This document shows positions 6,819 through 13,910 of a stretch of 13,910 bases of DNA, in pieces. The position numbers and the translations under genes are program-made. Each line of letters opens with the position of its first letter. Position 1 is the first letter of the stretch. Under the pieces are notes generated by a model. It searched no databases, had not been told where the DNA came from, and worked only from the letters and a program-made list of their open reading frames with translations. The stretch is from contig CANGVB010000028.1 in assembly GCA_947456995.1 (NCBI GenBank), positions 1-13,910 on the forward strand. The letters are read 5' to 3'. The DNA comes from Bryobacteraceae bacterium (GTDB taxonomy: Bacteria > Acidobacteriota > Terriglobia > Bryobacterales > Bryobacteraceae).

Positions 6819-8925
6819 GCTCATTGATCGCTCCCTGATTGAAGGTTCAGCCAAGCGGCTGGATTTTTCCCCCGAGAAGCTGGATAAAGAATTGGGGGAC
6901 GGCCCCCTTGAGCTGAATGCCAACCAAAGAACGAAGCGCTTCCGTCAGGTTACCGATGAGAATCGAGACCCCGAGGTTGCCGCCTCTGCTCTGGAGCGGA
7001 TCGTGGGCGGCAACGATCTGGTGGGCATCAATTACCTTTCCAAAGGTATGGCGGCCTCACGGCCTGTTTGCCGGATCCAGCTCAAGGATGCAAGCTCGCG
7101 GCTGGTAGGTTACGCTACCGGCTTTCTGATTGGGCCCGGGCTCTTGATGACCAACCATCATGTCTTTGGCGTGGCCGGGGATGCTCTGAATTCCCTGCTC
7201 GACTTCGACTACGAGCAGGACCTTAACGGCCGAGACCGCCCGCTGATTCAGTTTCGACTCTCCCCCAGTCGATTCTTCTATTCCAACAAGCAGCTCGATT
7301 TCGCCGTTTGCGCAGTAATGCCGGCGTCTGTGGATGGCTCGCGGGACTTGAAGGATTGGGGCTGGCTCTTTCTCGATGGTGAGCCCGGCAAGGCAGATCT
7401 CGGCGAGTATCTGACCATCATCCAGCATCCTGCCGGACAGAAGAAGCAGGTGTGTGTCCGCGAGAACAAGCTACTGAAGCTTCAGGCTGATACCTTGTGG
7501 TACATGACGGATACTCTGGGCGGGTCTTCGGGGTCTCCGGCTTTCAATCGATTCTGGCAGGTGGTGGGCCTGCATCACAGCGGTGTGCCCAAGACAAATT
7601 CCAGGGGCCAGTGGCTTACTCGCGATGGCCGGGTGTGGATGGAAGGCATGGATGAATCGCTGGTGGATTGGGTGGCCAATGAAGGCATCCGCGTTAGCTC
7701 GATCGTAAAGGATTTGAAGGCCAGGGTTGGTGGCAACGCCATCGTAAAGACTGCTCTTGAATCCGGCCCCTTTGTAGCGACCGAGGCGGCTTCAGCTTCA
7801 AAGCCGGCTGGGGCGAATCTGTGGGTAGAGCAGGATGCAACGGGTACGAGTCTGGTTGTCCCTCTGCGCATCCCGATTGAGATGGTGCAGCGCTCGCTTG
7901 CTGTTGTCCCATCCGAAGACCCCCAGCCTGTCGAGACTGAAGCGCCGGGAGCGCTGGTTGAGGCCGTCAAAATCGATCAATCGACTCTGAGTACACGGCC
8001 CGGATATAAGCCGAATTTTCTCGGCACTGGAAAGTTGCTGGTGCCGCTGCCCAAGATTCCGGCGTCGCTCAGGTCGCAGGTAGCGATGCTTACCGGCAAG
8101 CCAAAAGAGTCTGAGTTGAAGTATTACAACTACAGCGTCGTGATGAACCAAAAACGCAAACTCGCTTTCTTTGCGGCCGTCAATATCGATGGGGAGGGGC
8201 AGCAGGACGTAGGCAAGCGCGAAGGAGATTCCTGGCTGCGAGACCCGCGAATCGATGCTGCCGCACAAGTTGGGGATGAGTATTACGGCAAGCAAAAGCT
8301 GTTTGAGGCAGATCGAACCAAAAACCCGATGGACCGCGGGCATCTGGTAAGGCGCCTCGATGCCACCTGGGGCAAAACCGTAGAAGAGGCCAAACGCAAT
8401 GGCGATGATTCCTTCCACTTCACCAATTGCGCGCCGCAGTTCTTCAAGTTCAATCAGGGGGCGAAGTTGTGGCTGGGCCTGGAAGAGTTTGTTCTGAGCC
8501 AGGCCATCGATGGCAAGCGGAAGGTGTCTGTACTGAATGGGCCAATTTTTGACGGACCTCTGGCGCCGGCCGGAAAGCTGCCCAAGCCGTCGGATAAGAA
8601 GTCGGCCGATCCGAAGTTTGGTGGGCTGGCCATACCGAAGTTCTTCTGGAAGGTGATGGTTGTGGTGAGGAGTGGCAAGCTGGCCGCTTCGGCTTATCTG
8701 TTGAGCCAGCAGGATCTGGTGCTTGGCATCGACCGCATTCAGGAGTCAGACTCGCTAGAGAAACTGACCGAGGCCCAGGCCAGACTCTTTCAGATCTCGA
8801 TTCCAGATCTGGCAAAATTCAGCGGGCTCAATTTCGGAACTCTGGCTGCGGCCGACACGATGGTGAAGACGCCCGCTGGGGTGCGTGAAATCCAAACCGT
8901 GAATGAGATCGCACTGCTTTCCTAG
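6817..8925 (+). CDS. Trypsin/V8-like protease fused to DNA/RNA non-specific endonuclease
   Basis: A 702-residue two-enzyme protein without a signal peptide or membrane segment, so probably cytoplasmic. Residues 1 to about 85 form an unassigned polar N-terminal region. Residues about 85-300 are a chymotrypsin-fold serine protease: ATGFLIGPGLLMTNHHVFG gives His115, LDFAVCAV gives Asp161, and GGSSGSPAF gives Ser238, a complete catalytic triad. A variable linker (about 300-400) follows. Residues about 420-690 are a NUC1/EndoG-type nuclease: DRGHLVRR (506-513, general base His509), FTNCAPQ, FNQGAKLWLGLEE (metal-ligand candidate Asn546, Glu556) and NGPIFDG. Such nucleases cut DNA and RNA without sequence specificity. 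The protease may activate or restrain the nuclease, or both may be effectors. The gene follows the permease-peptidase gene by 46 bases with no clear promoter between, and its start lies in a hairpin. The role as a defence or stress effector is inferred. Confidence 0.92.
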   Translation: MLIDRSLIEGSAKRLDFSPEKLDKELGDGPLELNANQRTKRFRQVTDENRDPEVAASALERIVGGNDLVGINYLSKGMAASRPVCRIQLKDASSRLVGYATGFLIGPGLLMTNHHVFGVAGDALNSLLDFDYEQDLNGRDRPLIQFRLSPSRFFYSNKQLDFAVCAVMPASVDGSRDLKDWGWLFLDGEPGKADLGEYLTIIQHPAGQKKQVCVRENKLLKLQADTLWYMTDTLGGSSGSPAFNRFWQVVGLHHSGVPKTNSRGQWLTRDGRVWMEGMDESLVDWVANEGIRVSSIVKDLKARVGGNAIVKTALESGPFVATEAASASKPAGANLWVEQDATGTSLVVPLRIPIEMVQRSLAVVPSEDPQPVETEAPGALVEAVKIDQSTLSTRPGYKPNFLGTGKLLVPLPKIPASLRSQVAMLTGKPKESELKYYNYSVVMNQKRKLAFFAAVNIDGEGQQDVGKREGDSWLRDPRIDAAAQVGDEYYGKQKLFEADRTKNPMDRGHLVRRLDATWGKTVEEAKRNGDDSFHFTNCAPQFFKFNQGAKLWLGLEEFVLSQAIDGKRKVSVLNGPIFDGPLAPAGKLPKPSDKKSADPKFGGLAIPKFFWKVMVVVRSGKLAASAYLLSQQDLVLGIDRIQESDSLEKLTEAQARLFQISIPDLAKFSGLNFGTLAAADTMVKTPAGVREIQTVNEIALLS

Positions 8926-8957
8926 CCATTAAAACAGCTCAATACAGTTCTAAACTC

Positions 8958-8987
8958 TTGACAAACCGACCGACCAGTCGGTATCTT
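8958..8987 (+). promoter_or_regulatory. Sigma70-type promoter of the efflux operon
   Basis: A perfect TTGACA (8958-8963) is followed after 18 bases by TATCTT (8982-8987), a 4/6 match to the -10 consensus. Operator 1 fills the spacer, and operator 2 lies just downstream of the expected start of transcription near 8994. This predicts a short leader of about 23 bases for the TetR gene, which has no clear Shine-Dalgarno. The -35 is convincing; the -10 is weaker. Confidence 0.7.
8969..8982. promoter_or_regulatory. TetR operator 1 (palindrome between -35 and -10)
   Basis: ACCGAC-CA-GTCGGT is a perfect 6+6 inverted repeat with a 2-bp centre, typical in size and symmetry of TetR-family operators. 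It sits in the promoter spacer, so a bound repressor would block RNA polymerase. It is part of a 17-base direct repeat (8966-8982) copied at 8996-9012. Confidence 0.82.
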
Positions 8988-8998
8988 CAAATTATCCG

Positions 8999-9012
8999 AC
9001 CGACCAGTCGGT
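8999..9012. promoter_or_regulatory. TetR operator 2 (identical palindrome before the start codon)
   Basis: This is the second exact copy of the ACCGAC-CA-GTCGGT palindrome, 30 bp centre to centre from the first (about three helical turns, hence on nearly the same face of the DNA). It ends four bases before the TetR ATG, in the expected transcript leader. Two dimers could bind cooperatively here. Confidence 0.82.
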
Positions 9013-9016
9013 TTTT

Positions 9017-9565
9017 ATGTCAAAAAAAGCGGAACTCACCCACGACTCCATCCTCAACGCCGCCCAGCAAGTCCTGCAGCAGCACGGCGTTCGCGGCCTT
9101 ACCCTCGACAAAGTGGCCAAAGAGGCTGGCGTCAGCAAGGGTGGCCTCATCCACCACTTCCCCTCCAAAGACGATCTCCTTCTCGCAATGCTGAACTGTG
9201 TCTCCACGCTTATGACAGAGCAGCTCGACCGCCTCCTCCTCGAAGAGCCAGACCACGGCCAGAAGGGACGTTTTCTCCGCGCCTACATGCGCTGCAACCT
9301 CGAAACGATCGAACAGGGCATCCCCAGCTTTATCCTCAACCTCCTCGAGCTTGCCAGCGTCAAGCCAGACATCTTCCAATCCCAGCGAGAGTTTTTCGCG
9401 CAGATGCAAGCCAAGGTGGAGAACGATGGTATCGACCCCGTCCTCGCCACCATCCTCGCTGGCGCATCCGACAGCCTCTGGCTCCAGGTCCTCTTCGGAA
9501 TCCTTGAGCCGAACCATCCACAAATCAGAACGGTTCACAACCGTCTGATCCAAATGACCCAATAA
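9017..9565 (+). CDS. TetR/AcrR-family repressor of the efflux operon
   Basis: A 182-residue regulator of standard TetR length. The N-terminal domain carries the family helix-turn-helix LTLDKVAKEAGVSKGGLIHHF (about 28-48), followed by PSKDDLLLAML. The rest is helical and would form the ligand pocket and dimer interface; the ligand is not readable. Two identical palindromes and a TTGACA promoter directly upstream point to autorepression and control of the pump genes that follow on the same strand. The start codon is the first ATG after operator 2. No Shine-Dalgarno is visible, which suggests weak translation or initiation on a very short leader. Codons ending in C (CTC, GCC, ATC) predominate, as in the three pump genes and unlike the preceding protease-nuclease gene. 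Confidence 0.94.
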   Translation: MSKKAELTHDSILNAAQQVLQQHGVRGLTLDKVAKEAGVSKGGLIHHFPSKDDLLLAMLNCVSTLMTEQLDRLLLEEPDHGQKGRFLRAYMRCNLETIEQGIPSFILNLLELASVKPDIFQSQREFFAQMQAKVENDGIDPVLATILAGASDSLWLQVLFGILEPNHPQIRTVHNRLIQMTQ

Positions 9566-9599
9566 ACACTGCAAACCAACCCTCCAGCAAGAGAGGGCC

Positions 9600-9604
9600 A
9601 GGAG
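9600..9604 (+). promoter_or_regulatory. Ribosome-binding site of the TolC-like gene
   Basis: AGGAG lies 12 bases before the ATG at 9617, a somewhat long spacing. The GTG at 9609 is closer but out of frame, so the ATG stands. Confidence 0.55.
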
Positions 9605-9616
9605 AACTGTGTCCGC

Positions 9617-11140
9617 ATGCGACTTGTACTTTATCTGCTTCTAACAACCTGGCTGCTTCAAGCCGAAACCAAAATTACTCTGCGCGAGGCCGTACAGCGT
9701 GCCATCGCGACTAACCCCGAGGTCGTTGCTGAACGAACTCAATTCCAGGCCGCCCAACCCGCACTCAACGCGGCGAAAGGTGCCTTCGATCCCATCCTCG
9801 GCCTCAGGGGCGAATGGCGTCAGGCCACCACCCCGGCCACCTCCATCCTGCAAGGTGTTAATGGCCGTCTCGACGAACGAACCTGGAACCAGAGCCTCGC
9901 CCTGCGCCAGCGTCTTCCCTGGCGTGGCGTACAGTTTGAATCCGCAATCGAAAACTCCCGCATTGCCACCTCCAACCCCTTCACGTCGCTCAATCCCTAC
10001 TACCAGCTCATCCAGCGCAACACGATCACGATCCCCCTCTGGCGCAACCTCAAGACCGACGAGTTTCGCACTGAACTCAAGATCCGGTCGAGGGAGCGCA
10101 ACACCCTGCGCTTCGACTTTGAATCGCGCCTCCTCGATCTGGTAAACCGTGTCGAAGCCGCCTACTGGAGCCTGGTCGCCGCAACTGAAGCCTACAGTGC
10201 CGCCCAGGAAGTAGAGCGTTACGCCAAAGAAAGCCTTGCCTCCACCGAGCGTCAGGTGAAAGAAGGTGAGATGGCGCAGGCCGATCTTGCCGGTGCCCGG
10301 GGCCAGATGAATCGCGCGGCAGAGAATCGCGCCAACGCATACGGTGTCAGGCTCGAAGCCCAGGCCCAACTCAAGTCCTTTCTGGCTGCCACCGCCACAG
10401 ACCCGATCTGGCCAGACACCCTGATACCCACTGAAACCAAATCCCCACTAGCCGCGGTCACGCCCTCCGAACTCACCGGGCAGGCCCTAACCAAACATCC
10501 GGAATTGCAAGCAATTACGCTTCGCCTGGAATCGCAGCGAGACCTCAGTGCTGTAGCCGCCGAAGCCGCCAAGCCTCAAGTAGACCTGCAGTTCAGCCAC
10601 AGCCGGCAGGGGCTCGCGGGGACTTCTGTCCCCCAGGGCAACCTCTTTCCCGGCTTTAGCCTCGACGCTCCGCCCCAGTTGATCGGTGGCTTTCAGCGGG
10701 CAGGCAATCAGGTCTGGCGTAACAACTACCCCACCTATCAGGCCAGCCTCTCGATTGAGCTCCCCTTGCGCAACCGCACTGCCGAAGGCCGCCTCGCACA
10801 ACAGCGCTTGCTAGAAACCCGCATTGCCGCCCAGCGCAAACAGGCCGAGATCCAACTCGTCACAGGCATCGAGCAAGCCTGGGCCCGCATCGAAGCTGCG
10901 CGAGAACGTATCGCCAGCGCCGACGCTGCCCTGCTCTCAAGCGACGAACGCCTGCAAAGCGAATTCCGCCTCTTCCGCGAAGGCCAATCCAACAATCTCA
11001 ACCTCAATACCAGGCAGAACGAGCTGGCCGAAAGTCGCCAGCTTCTAGTCAACGCCTGGCGCACCTACAATCTCGCTGCTGCCGACCTTCGCCGCATCAG
11101 CGCCACCAGTCTCACCACCTTCGAGGTCACCGTAGAGTAA
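9617..11140 (+). CDS. TolC-family outer-membrane efflux protein
   Basis: A 507-residue outer-membrane channel component of a tripartite pump. It starts with a signal peptide (MRLVLYLLLTTWLLQA, likely cleaved after Ala16) without a lipobox Cys, so it is not a lipoprotein. The mature part opens with the family pattern TLREAVQRAIATNPEVVAE (about 21-39). Two OEP repeats follow (about 22-245 and 295-500), each with a long heptad-rich helical stretch (for example VNRVEAAYWSLVAATEAYSA and the segment near LVTGIEQAWARIEAARERI). Trimers of such proteins form an outer-membrane barrel with a long periplasmic tunnel. It lies 51 bases after the TetR gene and two bases before the adaptor gene, inside the pump operon. 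Pump substrate cannot be deduced. Confidence 0.93.
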   Translation: MRLVLYLLLTTWLLQAETKITLREAVQRAIATNPEVVAERTQFQAAQPALNAAKGAFDPILGLRGEWRQATTPATSILQGVNGRLDERTWNQSLALRQRLPWRGVQFESAIENSRIATSNPFTSLNPYYQLIQRNTITIPLWRNLKTDEFRTELKIRSRERNTLRFDFESRLLDLVNRVEAAYWSLVAATEAYSAAQEVERYAKESLASTERQVKEGEMAQADLAGARGQMNRAAENRANAYGVRLEAQAQLKSFLAATATDPIWPDTLIPTETKSPLAAVTPSELTGQALTKHPELQAITLRLESQRDLSAVAAEAAKPQVDLQFSHSRQGLAGTSVPQGNLFPGFSLDAPPQLIGGFQRAGNQVWRNNYPTYQASLSIELPLRNRTAEGRLAQQRLLETRIAAQRKQAEIQLVTGIEQAWARIEAARERIASADAALLSSDERLQSEFRLFREGQSNNLNLNTRQNELAESRQLLVNAWRTYNLAAADLRRISATSLTTFEVTVE

Positions 11141-11142
11141 TC

Positions 11143-12405
11143 ATGAAAATCACCGGCATCCTGATCATCCTTAGCCTTCTGGTCGCTTGCGGCGGCGAAG
11201 TCTCAACCAAAAAAACAGACACAGTTGCACCCACAGCCGTCACCGTGCGGACGGTTAAATCCACCTCTGTCGAAGCCCCGCTTGAAATCATCCTTACCGG
11301 GAATTTCATGGCAGAATCGAGCGCCGCACTCTCGGCCGAAGCCCCCGGCATCGTCGCTGCTACTCCTGTGCGCATTGGCGACTTCGTCTCGAAAGGCGCT
11401 CCCGTCCTCGAACTCTCCAAGCAATCCGCCCAGCTCCGTCTCAAAGAAGCTGAAGCCCGCGAGCGCGAATTTGCCGCCCTCCTCAAGCAGGCAGAAGCCC
11501 GCCTGGGGGCTGGCCTCGCCGGCCGGCTGGAATCCGTCCCCGAAGTGCTCGCCGCCAAAGCCACACTCGAATCAGCCCAGGCCGAACAACGCCTGCTTGA
11601 GATCGAAGACCGCCGCGCCGCCAACCTGCTCAAAACCGGCGACGTCTCCCGCGCCTCAGCCGATCGAGCCAACGCCAATCTCGCCATGGCCGCCGCCCGC
11701 ACGGCAAGCGCAAGCAAGCAATACGAAGCAACCCTCAATCAGGCCCGCCAGAGCAGCGGCAGTCTGGATGGAGCCCGCGCCGCCCTCGATACCGCCCGCG
11801 CTCAAACCGGCCTCGCCCGCAAGGCTCTGGCCGACACGACGATTCGCGCGCCTTTCGCGGGCTACGTGAGCGCCCGCTCCACTGCCCCCGGCGAATTCGT
11901 AAACGACCAAAGCAAATTCATCACCCTCGACCGCATCGACCCCCTCAAGCTTCAAATCCAGGTTCCGGAATCAGAAGCCGCCCGCATCAAGCCGGGCCTG
12001 AAAGTCCGCGCCACCGTCCAGGCCTACCCCGGCCAAACCTTCATCGGCAATGTTGCTGCTGTAAACATGTCGGTAAGCCCTGCGTCCCGCAGTATCCTGA
12101 TTGAAGCCCGCTTCGATAACTCAAAGCTTCTGCTCAAACCCGGCATGTTCGCTGACGTCCGCATTGATCTCGGCACCAGTGAAGCCCGCGTCGCCGTCCC
12201 GCCAAACGCCCTCGAACTCGACAACCGCACCGATTCCAACCGTGTCTGGACCATCGAGAAGGGCCTGGCCCACCTCAACCTCGTCGAGATTGCCTCACGC
12301 TCGGCGCAGGAAGTGCAAATCCGCCGCGGCCTAAGCCCCAACGCAACCGTCATCGTCAGCGATCGCGCCAAGCTCTTTGATGGCGCACCCGTTCAGGAGA
12401 AATAG
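11143..12405 (+). CDS. RND efflux membrane-fusion (adaptor) lipoprotein
   Basis: A 420-residue periplasmic adaptor of the HlyD/AcrA type that bridges the RND permease and the TolC channel. The N-terminus is a lipoprotein signal: a hydrophobic stretch ending in LVAC with Cys16, then Gly-Gly. A half lipoyl domain (GIVAATPVRIGDFVSKGAPV, about 69-88) leads into a long alpha-helical hairpin rich in Ala, Glu and Arg (about 92-225). Next come the second lipoyl half (TIRAPFAGYVSARSTAPGEF), a beta-barrel (about 265-345, with LKVRATVQAYPGQTFIGNV and LLLKPGMFADVRID) and a membrane-proximal domain. The gene starts two bases after the TolC stop with only a weak ribosome site, so translation is probably coupled. 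Its last codons hold the ribosome site for the permease. Confidence 0.94.
   Translation: MKITGILIILSLLVACGGEVSTKKTDTVAPTAVTVRTVKSTSVEAPLEIILTGNFMAESSAALSAEAPGIVAATPVRIGDFVSKGAPVLELSKQSAQLRLKEAEAREREFAALLKQAEARLGAGLAGRLESVPEVLAAKATLESAQAEQRLLEIEDRRAANLLKTGDVSRASADRANANLAMAAARTASASKQYEATLNQARQSSGSLDGARAALDTARAQTGLARKALADTTIRAPFAGYVSARSTAPGEFVNDQSKFITLDRIDPLKLQIQVPESEAARIKPGLKVRATVQAYPGQTFIGNVAAVNMSVSPASRSILIEARFDNSKLLLKPGMFADVRIDLGTSEARVAVPPNALELDNRTDSNRVWTIEKGLAHLNLVEIASRSAQEVQIRRGLSPNATVIVSDRAKLFDGAPVQEK
12395..12399 (+). promoter_or_regulatory. Ribosome-binding site of the RND permease gene
   Basis: AGGAG lies within the last codons of the adaptor gene, ten bases before the ATG at 12410, and supports that start. 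Confidence 0.7.
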
Positions 12406-12409
12406 CCAC

Positions 12410-13910
12410 ATGCAAAAACTAGCTGAAATCTGCGTTCGCCGCCCCGTCTTCGCCACCATGATCGTGATGGCGCTCACCGTAATTGGCGCCTTCTCCTTCG
12501 GCCTTCTCGGAGTGGACCGCTTCCCCAACGTCGATCTGCCCGTCGTCGCAATTATTACAACCAACCCGGGCGCATCGCCCGAAGAAATCGAGCGCGAAAT
12601 CAGCGATCGCATTGAAGGGACAGTCAACACCGTCTCGGGTATCGAAGAGCTTCGCTCTACTTCCTCAGAAGGCATCTCGCAGGTTGTGATCCAGTTCCAA
12701 CTGGGCAAAAACGTCGATACTGCCGCCGCCGAAGTCCGCCAGAAGGTAGACCTTGTCTTGAACGAACTCCCCAAAACCGCCGACAAGCCACAGGTGCAGA
12801 AGCTCAACAGCGACGCAGCCGACGTACTGCTCTATGCCATACGCTCTCCCAGGCCGCTCGTCGCAATCACTGAGTTCGCCGACAAAGAAATCGTCGACCA
12901 GATTGAGAGCGTCTCCGGCGTCGGTTCGGTCCGCATCTTTGGTGGCAGCAAGCGCGAGATCGAAGTCCGCGTCGATTCCAGCCGCTTGAGAGCCTACTCA
13001 CTCACCGTAGCCGACCTCACCAATGCCCTGCGTAGCCAGAACATGGAACTCCCCGGCGGCAACGTGGAGGAATCCACCCGCCGCCTCACCGTGCGTACTC
13101 TCGGCAAAACAACAGACCTCGCCGCACTCAGCGAGATCGTCGTGGCCAACCGCGAAGGTTATCCCGTCAAACTCCGTGATGTCGCCCAAGTGCTCGACGG
13201 CGGCCAGCAGCCCACCAGCGTCGCCCGCCAAAACGGCGAGAGTGCCATCGTCATCGGCATCCAGAAGCAATCTGGCGTCAACACCGTCGCCACCATCGAC
13301 GCCGTCAAAGAGCGCATCGCCGAACTGAAGCTAAACTTCCCCAAAGACGTCCAGATCGATCTCGTCCGAGATCAGAGCGAGTTCATCCGTGCTGCCCTCA
13401 ACAGCATTGAAGAACACTTGATCATCGGCGGCTTTCTTGCCGCGGGCGTCGTCTTCCTTTTCCTGCGCAACTGGCGCAGCACCCTCATCGCAGCCATCGC
13501 CATTCCCACTTCGATCATCGCTTCGTTTGCCGTGATGAAGGCCCTCGGCTACACGCTCAACATGATGACCATGCTCGCCCTCACGCTGATGGTGGGCGTA
13601 GTCATCGACGACGCGATCGTCGTTCTTGAAAACATCTACCGCTTCGTGGAAGAAAAAGGCATGTCGCCCATTGAGGCCGCCATCGAAGGCACCCGCGAAA
13701 TCGGCCTCGCTGTCATGGCCACCACCCTCTCGCTACTCGCCGTCTTTGTCCCCATCGGCTTCATGGGCGGCATCGTTGGCCAGTTCATGCAGAGCTTCGG
13801 CCTCACCTCCGCTGCCGCCATCGCTGTCAGCCTCATCGTCTCCTTCACCCTGACGCCCGCCTTGGCCGCCCGCTGGATCAAGCCAAACGAAAAGGGCCAC
13901 GACTCAAAGG
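12410..13910 (+). CDS. Partial RND efflux permease (AcrB/HAE1 type)
   Basis: The first 500 codons of an inner-membrane proton/drug antiporter; the gene runs off the right edge (family members are about 1030-1050 residues). The visible part begins MQKLAEICVRRPVFATM and holds the first membrane helix (about 13-33, followed by GVDRFPNVDLP), the periplasmic porter region (about 40-330, with PGASPEEIEREI, SGVGSVRIFGGSKREIEVRVD and NALRSQNMELPGG), then several membrane helices from about 333 onward. Asp400-Asp401 in MVGVVIDDAIVVLEN match the proton-relay aspartates Asp407-Asp408 of AcrB. The next family block (GTREIGLAVMATTLSLLAVF) is also present. It is the last visible gene of the TetR-controlled operon. 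The substrate class is more likely organic or antibiotic than metal, judged by family resemblance only. Confidence 0.95.
   Translation, partial: MQKLAEICVRRPVFATMIVMALTVIGAFSFGLLGVDRFPNVDLPVVAIITTNPGASPEEIEREISDRIEGTVNTVSGIEELRSTSSEGISQVVIQFQLGKNVDTAAAEVRQKVDLVLNELPKTADKPQVQKLNSDAADVLLYAIRSPRPLVAITEFADKEIVDQIESVSGVGSVRIFGGSKREIEVRVDSSRLRAYSLTVADLTNALRSQNMELPGGNVEESTRRLTVRTLGKTTDLAALSEIVVANREGYPVKLRDVAQVLDGGQQPTSVARQNGESAIVIGIQKQSGVNTVATIDAVKERIAELKLNFPKDVQIDLVRDQSEFIRAALNSIEEHLIIGGFLAAGVVFLFLRNWRSTLIAAIAIPTSIIASFAVMKALGYTLNMMTMLALTLMVGVVIDDAIVVLENIYRFVEEKGMSPIEAAIEGTREIGLAVMATTLSLLAVFVPIGFMGGIVGQFMQSFGLTSAAAIAVSLIVSFTLTPALAARWIKPNEKGHDSK

Larger units (their letters stand above)
8966..9012. 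repeat. 17-base direct repeat carrying the two operators
   Basis: CCGACCGACCAGTCGGT occurs at 8966-8982 and again, without mismatch, at 8996-9012. The flanking bases differ, so conservation is confined to the site. The extra CCGA to the left makes each copy asymmetric around its palindromic core. Confidence 0.9.

Noticed and set aside
6171..6923. Minus-strand open frame of 250 residues crossing the gap at 6771-6816
   Set aside because: It is antisense to the ends of two conserved genes, with no ribosome site or recognisable motif.
8926..8957. Possible terminator after the protease-nuclease gene
   Set aside because: No stem-loop followed by a T-run is present; the stretch is AT-rich and otherwise featureless.
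9020..9574. Minus-strand open frame mirroring the TetR gene
   Set aside because: It arises from the C-ending codon bias of the real gene on the other strand, and has no family features.
9580..9597. CCCTC / GAGGG inverted repeat between the TetR and TolC genes
   Set aside because: It has only a five-base stem with an eight-base loop and no T-run; too weak to call a terminator or attenuator.
11127..11738. Minus-strand open frame of 203 residues in the adaptor gene
   Set aside because: It is a low-complexity Ala/Ser/Arg-rich shadow of the adaptor's helical hairpin.

Overview
The window comes from a Gram-negative bacterium of moderately high G+C content. TolC, an RND pump with a lipoprotein adaptor, and an Aat aminoacyl-transferase all imply an outer membrane and an N-degron pathway. 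The ABC permease fused to an M1 peptidase, and the overall gene style, suggest Acidobacteriota (Bryobacter/Solibacter-like). That placement is an inference from gene content, not a demonstrated one. Nearly every base is coding. The longest gene-free stretch is about 90 bases, so there is no unexplained region above 300 bases. I see no tRNA, rRNA, CRISPR array, insertion sequence or phage gene.

Layout. (1) Minus strand, 1370 to 1: aat, then a two-domain membrane protein resembling DUF3592 that runs off the left edge. The two are coupled by a one-base stop/start overlap. (2) Plus strand, 1395 to 6770: a tight three-gene unit starting 24 bases from the aat start. It holds a Gfo/Idh/MocA dehydrogenase, an ABC ATPase overlapping it by 20 bases, and a 1178-residue ABC-2 permease carrying a C-terminal M1-type metallopeptidase. 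(3) Plus strand, 6817 to 8925: a 702-residue protein combining a trypsin/V8-like serine protease with a DRGH-type non-specific DNA/RNA endonuclease. Its ribosome-binding site and start codon lie inside a 15-bp imperfect hairpin. (4) Plus strand, 8958 to the right edge: a self-contained efflux operon. A promoter with two identical palindromic operators drives a TetR repressor, followed by TolC, a lipoprotein membrane-fusion protein and an RND permease cut by the edge.

How the genes work together. The efflux block is a classic repressor plus tripartite pump: TetR probably binds both operators and releases them when a toxic ligand appears, and the three pump genes form an envelope-spanning exporter. 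The ABC block pairs an ATPase with a membrane half whose peptidase domain is predicted to sit outside the inner membrane. This suggests export, or mechanical coupling to processing of a peptide or protein; the substrate is unknown. The protease-nuclease has no visible signal peptide and a hidden translation start, as expected of a dangerous cytoplasmic effector kept silent until needed. It is the most promising candidate here for an undescribed defence or stress system.
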